Positions 1 through 7,198 of a stretch of 56,180 nucleotides of DNA are shown one piece after another. Position 1 is the stretch's first letter, and the number at the start of each line of letters is the position of its first letter. The DNA comes from Clostridiaceae bacterium. GTDB taxonomy: Bacteria; Bacillota; Clostridia; DSM-8532. Under the pieces are notes generated by a model. That model was not told where the DNA came from, ran no database searches, and was given only the letters and a program-made list of their open reading frames with translations. Both the position numbers and the translations under genes were made by a program. The stretch covers positions 1 to 56,180 of the forward strand of contig JAAXZX010000046.1 of the NCBI GenBank assembly GCA_012719645.1. Direction: 5' to 3'.

Positions 1-31
1 AAACGCCAGTAATGTATCATTACTGACGTTC
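1..31 (-). terminator. Terminator of tRNA-Ser
   Basis: Inverted repeat of about 12 bp (AACGTCAGTAATG paired with CATTACTGGCGTT on the minus strand) around a three-base loop, starting about 10 bases after the encoded CCA end. A T run begins at the window edge, so the tail is cut off. Confidence 0.7.
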
Positions 32-39
32 TTTATGTT

Positions 40-132
40 TGGCGGAGAGAGAGGGATTCGAACCCTCGGTACCCTTTTGTGGGTACACACGATTTCCAGT
101 CGTGCGCCTTAGACCAGCTCAGCCATCTCTCC
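40..132 (-). tRNA. tRNA-Ser (anticodon GGA), CCA encoded
   Basis: Read on the minus strand this is a type II tRNA. The acceptor stem GGAGAGA (126-132) pairs with TCTCTCC (44-50), with discriminator G at 43 and an encoded CCA at 40-42. The anticodon stem CACGA/TCGTG encloses the loop CTGGAAA, giving anticodon GGA, which reads UCC and UCU serine codons. A long variable arm (GTACCC/GGGTAC) and a T loop GTTCGAATC are present, as expected for serine. A consensus promoter lies about 95 bases upstream and a hairpin follows immediately. Confidence 0.97.
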
Positions 133-227
133 GTGTCCATTGTCCGCTCCGTTTGGTTGGAGCCAGGTATTTAACTGTGCGGTTTTGCGGGGCAATAATT
201 AAACATGCGGCGCAAACCCGCTTTACT

Positions 228-256
228 ATTCTACAAGAGAAGCGAGGGGCTGTCAA
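228..256 (-). promoter_or_regulatory. Sigma-A promoter for tRNA-Ser
   Basis: On the minus strand TTGACA (251-256) is followed after exactly 17 bases by TAGAAT (228-233). Transcription would start near 221 and give a leader of roughly 90 bases before the tRNA 5' end. No ORF intervenes. Confidence 0.75.
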
Positions 257-343
257 TAAGGGGCGGAATTTTCCTATACGACGAGATTTATGCTTTGTCT
301 TGCTTACTCTATGGGTTTGCTGTGGCTATATAGCAATGATAAA

Positions 344-418
344 GAGATTGCCGCGCCCAGCTTTGCCGGGCTCGCAATGACATGTTGGAGGTTAGAGGTC
401 GGAGGTTGGAGGTTGGAA
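344..418. repeat. Intergenic repeat locus A: ATTGC/GCAAT palindrome plus heptamer array
   Basis: A GC-rich imperfect palindrome (344-382, starting GAGATTGCCGCG and ending CTCGCAATGACA) is followed by five tandem heptamers at 384-418: GTTGGAG, GTTAGAG, GTCGGAG, GTTGGAG, GTTGGAA. The same two modules recur near 19.4 kb and 44.1 kb. The rest of the 133-447 gap holds only the tRNA promoter; I see no gene in it. Confidence 0.7.
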
Positions 419-447
419 TATAAGAATGCCTTCGCAGTCATGGGAGA

Positions 448-834
448 TTAATCCCCGCTTATGGTTTCGTAAGGCCAACTGTTTATGCCGCCAAGGTCGT
501 AGACATTTTTATAGCCAAGTTCTTTGAGAATATTCGCAGCCTCGGCGCTTCTTCTGCCGCTTCTGCAATAGACCACGATTTTTGCATCCTTATCAGGGAT
601 TACATCGGCTGCCCCGTCCCTCACCTCATAATTCGGAAGCAGGATACTGCCTGGTATCCTCCGTTCCCGGTACTCCTCCGGGGTTCTCACATCAAGAAGG
701 ATGATATCCTTGTTGTTTCTGACCATATCGACTATATTTTTCTGCTTTTTGCTGTCTCCCATAAACAGGTTACCTTTCCATGCGAGCAAAACCAGGATGG
801 CTATAACCACGGCAGTTCCAACGATATATTTCAT
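448..834 (-). CDS. Membrane-anchored rhodanese-like protein
   Basis: A 128-residue protein with one N-terminal hydrophobic segment (about residues 3-20) followed by a single rhodanese domain. The domain shows LLDVRTPEEYRERRIPGS and the active-site loop CRSGRRS, with the catalytic cysteine that would carry a persulfide, and ends with the typical GGINSWP. The family handles sulfane sulfur; the anchor predicts the domain is held at the membrane, which side is not clear. I chose the ATG at 834 because an AAAGGTG motif lies about 10 bases upstream; a GTG at 846 would be too close to it. It is a single-gene unit, divergent from HU, and its partner is unknown. Confidence 0.85.
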   Translation of the reverse strand: MKYIVGTAVVIAILVLLAWKGNLFMGDSKKQKNIVDMVRNNKDIILLDVRTPEEYRERRIPGSILLPNYEVRDGAADVIPDKDAKIVVYCRSGRRSAEAANILKELGYKNVYDLGGINSWPYETISGD

Positions 835-846
835 AAGCTGCCACAC

Positions 847-1190
847 CTTTCATGACATTATTCCTTCAGATTATGCATGAACGATTATAATCTGGCCAGC
901 CCTGAAAATGAAGTAATTTTGTCACAGTACGGATCCCTTTAAAGTTTTGGTTGACATGTCACTGAAAGCGGCACTACGACGGGGATGCGCAGGATAAGGA
1001 AAAGTTTTACAAATCGTTTCCATTACAAAAACTATATTCCCATAAAATAACTGCAATAAGGCAAAAAAATAAAAAAATTTAATAAATTTTGCAAAAAACA
1101 TTGGCTTTTTATGTTGCTTTGTGAAATAATATGGGTATAAATGAGATTGGCAGCAGATGCCAGTATATTTTCCGAAAGGAGAGACCATTA
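847..1190. promoter_or_regulatory. A+T-rich gap between rhodanese and HU with candidate hup promoter
   Basis: No gene is supported here. The right part is strongly A+T-rich with several A tracts. The best candidate for HU is TTGCTT (1114-1119), 16 bases, then TATAAA (1136-1141), giving a leader of about 45 bases. A TTGACA at 950 has no -10 at the right distance. An 88-codon minus ORF here is an uncoding shadow. Confidence 0.4.
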
Positions 1191-1472
1191 ATGAACAAAG
1201 CGGATCTTATTGATGCTATTGCCAAGAAGGCAGAAATGACCAAGAAGGATGCAGGCGCAGCGCTGGATGCTATCATCGAGAGTATTGGCGCATCATTAGC
1301 GAAGGGCGAAAAGGTTACCCTCGTGGGCTTCGGCACCTTTGATGTCAGAGAACGCAAGGCTCGCACAGGCGTTAACCCGCGCACCAAGGCTAAGATAAAG
1401 ATTCCTGCATCAAAGGCTCCTGTCTTTAAAGCAGGCAAAGATCTTAAGGAAAAGGTAGCGAAGAAAAAGTAA
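1191..1472 (+). CDS. hup: DNA-binding protein HU
   Basis: A 93-residue histone-like protein of the HU/IHF family, the normal length. It starts MNKADLIDAIAKKAEMTKKD and carries the family signature GFGTFDVRERKARTGVNPRT at about 46-65, which forms the DNA-binding beta arms, then a Lys-rich C-terminus. It bends and compacts the nucleoid as a dimer. The ATG at 1191 follows a GAAAGGAGAG ribosome-binding site; a longer in-frame reading from 1131 has no such signal. It is monocistronic, followed by a strong terminator. Confidence 0.97.
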   Translation: MNKADLIDAIAKKAEMTKKDAGAALDAIIESIGASLAKGEKVTLVGFGTFDVRERKARTGVNPRTKAKIKIPASKAPVFKAGKDLKEKVAKKK

Positions 1473-1493
1473 GACGAAGAGGAACTCATAATA

Positions 1494-1520
1494 AAAACGG
1501 CTGAACAAGCCGTTTTTTTT
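1494..1520 (+). terminator. Rho-independent terminator of hup
   Basis: Stem AAACGGCT / AAGCCGTT with loop GAAC, followed by a run of eight T. It begins about 20 bases after the HU stop codon. Confidence 0.9.
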
Positions 1521-1703
1521 CATGCGTAAATACGCCTGGCAAACCCATAAAGGGTGGGAGTCAAATAATTCTAATAAAGCCTTTTTGCCGTCTTCAGAAG
1601 GACTGTATAAAAATACTGTCTGTTAAAGGAAGCCAAGATAGTGTAGAATGGCATTGTGGCTGATTTGTTGCCTGGAAAACCCGTCATCAGGTTTGGAGGA
1701 GCA

Positions 1704-2435
1704 ATGGGTACCGATTCTTTTATTTCTGTCAGGGATGTAACAAAAAAATATCGTGCCAGAAAAGCCCTGGACCGTGTGAGCATTGAAGTCGGAAAAGGCG
1801 AGGTGTTCGGGCTCATAGGTCCCAATGGGGCAGGAAAGTCCACCTTCATAACCCTGCTTGCCACCATTAACAGGCCGGACTCAGGGGACATTCTGGTTGA
1901 CGGCAAAAGTATTGTCAAAAACCCGGGGATAATACGCTCCCGTATTGGATACGTTCCCCAGGAGATAGCCCTGTACCCCATGCTGTCGGCATACGACAAC
2001 CTGGATTTATGGGCTGGTGTCTACGGGCTTAAGGGACAGCAGAAAAAGAGGCGCATACAGGCCGTGCTGGATTATATGAGACTGGGGGACAGAGCCCGTG
2101 ACAAGGTGGCAACATATTCAGGAGGAATGAAGCGCAGGCTCAATATCGCCGCTTCGCTGTTACATAAACCTGAAATACTTATCATGGATGAACCTACGGC
2201 AGGTGTTGATATCCTCTCCAGGGCAACCATTGCGGATATGATTAAAAGCCTGAAAAAGAATGGCTGCACCATTGTCCTTGCCAGCCACTATATCGACGAA
2301 CTGGAATCCCTGTGTGACCGGGTAGCTATTCTGAACAAGGGAGTCCTGCTTTATACAGGCGCCTTGGAGGAAATCCTCAGAAATACGGGCAAGGAAAGCC
2401 TTAAAGCGCTCATGCTGAATCTGGAGGAGATGTGA
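1704..2435 (+). CDS. ABC transporter ATP-binding protein
   Basis: A 243-residue nucleotide-binding subunit of an ABC-2 (DrrA/LnrL-type) exporter. Walker A GPNGAGKST is at residues 39-47, the Q loop near Q86 in YVPQE, the signature YSGGM at 138-142, Walker B ILIMDE at 158-163 and the switch histidine near 195 in LASHY. The ATG at 1704 follows GGAGGA by a normal spacing; the frame is open back to 1656 without a better signal. It overlaps the first permease at TGATG, so the three genes to 4851 are one operon. One ATPase plus two permeases resembles drug and antimicrobial exporters such as LnrLMN; the substrate cannot be read from the sequence. Confidence 0.93.
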   Translation: MGTDSFISVRDVTKKYRARKALDRVSIEVGKGEVFGLIGPNGAGKSTFITLLATINRPDSGDILVDGKSIVKNPGIIRSRIGYVPQEIALYPMLSAYDNLDLWAGVYGLKGQQKKRRIQAVLDYMRLGDRARDKVATYSGGMKRRLNIAASLLHKPEILIMDEPTAGVDILSRATIADMIKSLKKNGCTIVLASHYIDELESLCDRVAILNKGVLLYTGALEEILRNTGKESLKALMLNLEEM

Positions 2436-3646
2436 TGAGTGCTTTTCTGTCCATATTGAAGAACGACACAAAGATAATCCTGCGAGACGTAAAAGCCCTG
2501 TTGCTGCTTTTGGTCATGCCCGTCCTTGTGATCAGCGTCTTTGCCGTTGCCCTCGGGCCCATGCTGGAGAAGACATCGTTTATAGAACCATTCAGCATAG
2601 CTGTTGTTGATAAGGAGGATTCGGTATGGACAGGCATACTGATTGCCCAACTGAGGAATCTGGACATACTTGACAATATATACAGGACCGATGAGGATGA
2701 GGCTAAAAGGCTGATAGAGAATAATGAAGCCGCGGCAGCCATTGTCATCCCGGAAAATATTACAAACAGCGTGGAGCGCTGGGAGCCGGAACAGGGGAAG
2801 GTTATCGGGAACAGCCAGCTCCACCTGCAGACACAGATAGTAAAAAATGTTGCCGTCGTCGGTTCCACTTCGGTTTCGGCAGGACTTGCGGCATTGTATG
2901 CCATAAATGATTATGAGTATCGTGCAGGTGTTGGCCCGGAACAGGTCTACCAGGATATCGTGCAGGCAAATGAGGATTTTATCAATACCGTGCTGGCAAG
3001 GAAGGAAATCTTCAGGGAAACCAGGCACAGGGGGGCCGGTGTAAGTCCCGCAGAATACTATGCCGCGTCCCTTCTGTCGGTATTTATCATGTTTTCATCG
3101 GTTCCCTGCATCAAAATGCTTGCCCAGGAGAGAAAGCTGGGCATATCGGCGCGTTTCGGCTCAGCCCCTGCAGGAGGCTGGCAGTCCATATTATCAAAGC
3201 TGGTGCTTTCGGTAGTTATATCAGCAGCCCAGTTTATATTGATCGGGTTTTTCTTGAGACTATCATCGAAAAGCTTCGGCCGTATGCCGGCAGGGCCTTT
3301 CATCCTTGTTTTTCTGTTCACCACCATTGCGGCTGCGGCATTTTCGCTTCTTATCGCGGCCATTGCCACGTCGGCGGCGTCAACTGACCTGATAGCCAAC
3401 CTGTCCATCCTGCTGATGGCCATAGTGGGTGGAAGCGTTTATCCGCTAACGTCCCTTCCGGGCCTGTGTAAGGATTTGAGTGCGTTGACCATTAACAGGT
3501 GGTCGACAGAAGGATTTTTAGCGATCCTGACCGGGGATACTTCCGGCATGCTCCCTGTATACTGTTTTTCCCTGCTGTATCTGGCAGTGTTATACCTGGC
3601 CGCGGCGCTTCTGGTCCAAAGGCTTGGAAGGAGGCGGCCGGCATGA
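2435..3646 (+). CDS. ABC-2 type permease (first subunit)
   Basis: A 403-residue membrane subunit of the ABC-2 family. It has a hydrophobic segment at about residues 20-42 (LLLLLVMPVLVISVFAVALG), a large polar extracytoplasmic region of about 150 residues, then about five membrane segments including SVFIMFSSVP and the SIL..IVGGSVYPL segment. This one-plus-five layout is typical for the family. It starts at the ATG within TGATG at the end of the ATPase gene, behind GGAGGA; a GTG one codon earlier is possible. It pairs with the following permease as a heterodimer, inferred from the operon. Confidence 0.88.
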   Translation: MSAFLSILKNDTKIILRDVKALLLLLVMPVLVISVFAVALGPMLEKTSFIEPFSIAVVDKEDSVWTGILIAQLRNLDILDNIYRTDEDEAKRLIENNEAAAAIVIPENITNSVERWEPEQGKVIGNSQLHLQTQIVKNVAVVGSTSVSAGLAALYAINDYEYRAGVGPEQVYQDIVQANEDFINTVLARKEIFRETRHRGAGVSPAEYYAASLLSVFIMFSSVPCIKMLAQERKLGISARFGSAPAGGWQSILSKLVLSVVISAAQFILIGFFLRLSSKSFGRMPAGPFILVFLFTTIAAAAFSLLIAAIATSAASTDLIANLSILLMAIVGGSVYPLTSLPGLCKDLSALTINRWSTEGFLAILTGDTSGMLPVYCFSLLYLAVLYLAAALLVQRLGRRRPA

Positions 3647-4851
3647 GATTCCTGGTTATTTTCAAAAACCGTTTAAAAGTTATACTTTCCGATCGGATAT
3701 TCATCGCCGCGATGCTCATTATTCCGCTTATCCTGGCCATGATCATGGGCTATGCCCAGCGTAAGGAAAAACTGAATTACGTTCCGATGGCGTTGGTGGA
3801 TGAGGATGGAAGCGTTCTTTCAAAAACCCTTGCCCACAGGATTTCGAAGAAGGAGGGCCTGAGGGCGCTGCCCGTAACCCGTGAGGAGGCCGGGGAACTG
3901 CTCAGGGATAAAAAAGCCGAAGTGGCCCTGATCATCCCCGCGGGATTTGAAGCGGCTGTCGAAAGCGGGCGTGCCAGCGGAATCCTTGAGTTTGTCAAAT
4001 CCCCGTATACTGTTTCCGGCGAGGTCGTCAAGGAGATCGTGGCCGCAGAGGTGATGAGGCTTCAGGCTGCAGAATTTGCCTATGACCGGATCGTCCGGCG
4101 CTATCGGGAAAATGGCGTGGAGATGGAAGTAAGCCGCCAGGAAGTCCGGGATTATTTCGAAAGCTTCTGGGAGCCGGTTCCTCCCATGTCCATTGCCTAT
4201 GAGGAAGTGGAAGCAAACTCTGTTGCAGCGGAGGATGTTACTATTCCCTCCTATGCGGCCGTATCTGCCGGGGTCCTGGTTCTCTTCGTGATGCTGACAT
4301 TGATTTTCGGCAGCGGCTGGATCTGCGAGGAAAGATCCAACGACACTTTAAACCGCATATTCTCTGCACCGGGAGCCCTGTTTCCCGTATTCATGGGAAA
4401 CATGCTTGCCCTGTTTGTTCTGGGGCTTTCCCAGACCATTCTGTTTGTTTTCATCCAGCGGCTGTTCTTTGGTATTGTCATGCTGGAAGGGTTCTGGTCA
4501 TGGATGGTCATGGGGGCATATATCCTGTGCGCCGCGGCTGTCAGCATGCTTATGGCCTCGCTTTTCAGGACTGCCGCCCAGCTTCAGGCTATAGCACCCG
4601 TCTTTTCCATCATCACAGGCCTGATGGGTGGATGTCTCTGGAACCTTGGCGGGATACCCAAACAACTGCAGCCCATCTCGCGCCTGACACCCCAGGGATG
4701 GGCCCTCACGGCCATTACAGCGCTCTTCGCGAGTCCGAACCAGCCGGGTTATGCCATACCCTCGCTTTCAGTTCTTATTGCGTCAGCCATAATAATGCTT
4801 GCACTTTCCTGGCTGCTTCTGCGGATCACCAGGAATCACGCTGCAAGCTGA
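3643..4851 (+). CDS. ABC-2 type permease (second subunit)
   Basis: A 402-residue paralogue of the preceding permease with the same layout: one segment near residues 20-37 (IAAMLIIPLILAMIMG), a long polar loop, then a membrane block (VSAGVLVLFVMLTLIF, LFVLGLSQTILFVFI, ILCAAAVSMLMASLF, LIASAIIMLALSWLLL). The ATG at 3643 overlaps the previous stop as ATGA and follows GGAAGGAGG. A longer reading from 3499 lies wholly inside the first permease gene and is not used. Last gene of the exporter operon, ending at a shared hairpin terminator. Confidence 0.88.
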   Translation: MRFLVIFKNRLKVILSDRIFIAAMLIIPLILAMIMGYAQRKEKLNYVPMALVDEDGSVLSKTLAHRISKKEGLRALPVTREEAGELLRDKKAEVALIIPAGFEAAVESGRASGILEFVKSPYTVSGEVVKEIVAAEVMRLQAAEFAYDRIVRRYRENGVEMEVSRQEVRDYFESFWEPVPPMSIAYEEVEANSVAAEDVTIPSYAAVSAGVLVLFVMLTLIFGSGWICEERSNDTLNRIFSAPGALFPVFMGNMLALFVLGLSQTILFVFIQRLFFGIVMLEGFWSWMVMGAYILCAAAVSMLMASLFRTAAQLQAIAPVFSIITGLMGGCLWNLGGIPKQLQPISRLTPQGWALTAITALFASPNQPGYAIPSLSVLIASAIIMLALSWLLLRITRNHAAS

Positions 4852-4874
4852 CGAAAAGAATAACACAGAGAATA

Positions 4875-4915
4875 AAGAAGCCGGCATCCATTCTCATGAG
4901 GATGCCGGCTTTATT
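4875..4915. terminator. Bidirectional terminator between exporter operon and zinc-ribbon gene
   Basis: A 12-bp perfect stem (AAGCCGGCATCC / GGATGCCGGCTT) with a 10-base loop lies between two convergent genes. It has T residues on the plus-strand 3' side and TTT on the minus-strand side, so it can serve both. Confidence 0.8.
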
Positions 4916-4933
4916 AGAATGGTCTGTGAGTTA

Positions 4934-6853
4934 TTACGGGGTCAAATAACCTGCCAATTGCCTGATGGCGTCAATGGTTTGATATATCTCGTTTACAAAT
5001 GAATCCAGTTCCTCCTTTGAAGCCGTGCCCAGGTCAATGGCGCTTCCCGCCCAGGCGGGGGTTTTCACTTCCACACCATATTGGATGTCGCTTTCCAAGG
5101 CAAAGGCTAATTCGATAGGTTCCTCCAGGACCGACGGTGCGTTCAGGGAAATGTTCGCCGTAAGATCAACGCTCCCAGGCAAGCCATTCTTGTTTCTGAC
5201 CTGGAGTGTGTCCGCTTTCAGGCTAAGTCCGCCCGAACTGTTATCAATCGTATAGTCCAGGGCAAGATCAACTGTTCCCCTGACCGTATTGGATCCCTCA
5301 ATGTCCTGGTTGGAACTGATTTTCAGCCGGATATCGCTTTCGTCGATTCCGGACAATCCAAACTCAAAACCGGAATCCTGGGTATCGCTTTTTTCATCAT
5401 ACTTCTTGTCCGAGTTCATATAGAATATAATGTGCTCGCCGACGGAGAAGATATCCATCCTGAACCCTGTTTTGGAGTCGTCTCCGTTAACCAGGTTTTC
5501 ATATGTAATCCGGATAATATCATCGGATGTGCCCAGGGGAATCTCCAGTTCGTATTTCACCACGTCAAGCCCATCTATGTAAACCTTTATATCAGCCTTT
5601 TCGGGGAATATGTTCTTATCGAGTGATAGCTTCAGGGTGGACAGGAGCAGGCGAAACTGGGATTTGCCGAATAGATCCCCTATATTTCCAAGCCGCATGC
5701 TCTCATCAATGGCAGGGTTGTTTGCCAGCAGCATTTCCAGAGCCTTTGCCAGGTTTCTGAACACGGCATTATACAGGGTATCATCGTCTCTCATGGTGTC
5801 CAGCAGGGTTTCCGCCAGCTTCAATTGAGCTTTCTGGTCAAGAGTAATCGTAACCTCCATGCAGCGGGTATTCTCGCCAAAGACCCCGGTGGTTTTCCCC
5901 CTCCTGATCGACATGTTCTTGCCTTCAACATTGTTGACAAAGAGCATGCCATAGGTTTCCATGAGCTTCTTTATATCCTTGCTGTCAACAGCAACTTCCC
6001 GTGACAGGCTGGATAAAAGCCATGGATCAATTCCTGCAAGTGACTCCAGTCCGTAGTTTTTCAGTTCTTCCGGGTACATCTCCACCAGCCTCGGGATATC
6101 GCTGAACCGCCCCGCAATGCTCTTCTTGCTGAGTTCAGGCATTGAAAGACCTATCCTGTCATTGTCGAGAAAGCCATTGAGTGAAAGCGTGGGATTGTTC
6201 AGGTAATTCAGGCTTATGCTGAAATTCTGCTTCTTGTTGGGCAAATCCACTTCTGTTGAAGTCTGGATGGATATATCCTTCATCAGGCCGGCCAGGAATT
6301 CTGAAAGATTACCCAATCCCAATGAAGTCAGGGTGGCAGAATCAAGATAAAAGCTAATCCTTGTGTCTGCTTTCAAGGAATTTTCATAGAGGGTGTCATT
6401 CAGTTGCCGGCTGCGGGCCATGGACCGGTCAACCTGCCTCCAGGACTTTTGCAGTGTAAAGTATTGTGCAACCTGTAAGGTAATCTTGGCCGGAAGGAAG
6501 GTATAATACCCTAAAACCGCAATCCCTGTGATCAGGACAACCGCGGCCAGGATGGCAGCTATGATCCTGAGGGCAAGACGCCTTTTCTTGCGGGGTTTTC
6601 CCGGTTCCAAAGCCGAATCGGTCTGGGGATAATCCGCGTAAATATCAGGGATTTTCTCCTCAGCCTGTTCACCAGGGTGGTTGTCTGCCGGGGGAGGCTG
6701 GATAAAATCTGCAGGGGGCATAAGGCCTGAATCCTCAACAGGAGTCTGGCTGATACCTTCCGGGGGAGTCTGGCTGATATCGGCGGAAGCGCCGCATGAT
6801 TCACATATCCCGGAACCTTCCGGCAATTCCTTGCCGCAATTGGGACAGAACAT
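4934..6853 (-). CDS. Zinc-ribbon membrane protein with large extracytoplasmic domain
   Basis: A 639-residue protein I cannot assign a function. Residues 1-25 form a zinc ribbon (CPNCGKELPEGSGICESCG: two CxxC knuckles), followed by a Pro/Gln/Glu-rich linker (about 25-85), a basic stretch KPRKKRR, one membrane segment (about 93-115), then about 520 residues predicted outside. The outer part looks beta-rich with repeated phrases of the type TADTRISFYLDS and DLTANISLNAPS, and no catalytic motif is visible. A cytoplasmic ribbon tied to an outer domain suggests a sensor or anchor, as in other Clostridia zinc-ribbon membrane proteins; this is inference. An AAAGGATG ribosome site precedes the ATG. 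Single gene. Confidence 0.8.
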   Translation of the reverse strand: MFCPNCGKELPEGSGICESCGASADISQTPPEGISQTPVEDSGLMPPADFIQPPPADNHPGEQAEEKIPDIYADYPQTDSALEPGKPRKKRRLALRIIAAILAAVVLITGIAVLGYYTFLPAKITLQVAQYFTLQKSWRQVDRSMARSRQLNDTLYENSLKADTRISFYLDSATLTSLGLGNLSEFLAGLMKDISIQTSTEVDLPNKKQNFSISLNYLNNPTLSLNGFLDNDRIGLSMPELSKKSIAGRFSDIPRLVEMYPEELKNYGLESLAGIDPWLLSSLSREVAVDSKDIKKLMETYGMLFVNNVEGKNMSIRRGKTTGVFGENTRCMEVTITLDQKAQLKLAETLLDTMRDDDTLYNAVFRNLAKALEMLLANNPAIDESMRLGNIGDLFGKSQFRLLLSTLKLSLDKNIFPEKADIKVYIDGLDVVKYELEIPLGTSDDIIRITYENLVNGDDSKTGFRMDIFSVGEHIIFYMNSDKKYDEKSDTQDSGFEFGLSGIDESDIRLKISSNQDIEGSNTVRGTVDLALDYTIDNSSGGLSLKADTLQVRNKNGLPGSVDLTANISLNAPSVLEEPIELAFALESDIQYGVEVKTPAWAGSAIDLGTASKEELDSFVNEIYQTIDAIRQLAGYLTP

Positions 6854-7198
6854 AGAATCATCCTTTCGACTAGACGTTTGGATCCTGATTCAACAGCTGT
6901 TCAATCACCGGTTGATTATTAATATAATACCATATTGTAATGCCTGGACAAACCAATAATGACAGGAACCTGCAATTTTAAGCAAGGCAGCAGATGCCGG
7001 GGGAAAGGGGTAAAGCGCCGGAAAACAGATTCCCCGGCGCATACAGGGAACATTCTTATTCAGAATATACCGGGTTTTGGATGCGGGACATCCTGTAACA
7101 GAAAGGAAACAGACTGTTAACATAATTAGCCTATCTTGAAGCCCCATTATATGCTAAACTTTTCATACCGGTACCATATTCTTCAGGAGGTTTCACAC
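6854..7198. other. Divergent intergenic region
   Basis: This 345-base gap separates two divergent genes. For the minus gene, TTGTCC (6946-6951 complement), 16 bases, TATTAT (6924-6929 complement) is a plausible promoter. For the plus gene no clear promoter is seen; a GC-rich hairpin (GCGCCGG / CCGGCGC, about 7016-7042) sits in the likely leader. No ORF is supported. Confidence 0.4.

Noticed and set aside
384..418. CRISPR-like array from the short tandem repeats
   Set aside because: The units are 7 bases and directly adjacent without spacers, and no cas gene is present.
868..1015. Possible cellulosome based on the cohesin-like domain in the 7.2-11.6 kb protein (residue numbers given)
   Set aside because: No dockerin, scaffoldin or surface-layer module is seen in the window; cohesin-like folds also serve as simple spacer domains.
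1704..4851. Naming the exporter lnrLMN
   Set aside because: The one-ATPase, two-permease layout matches, but there is no linked two-component system and the substrate cannot be inferred.
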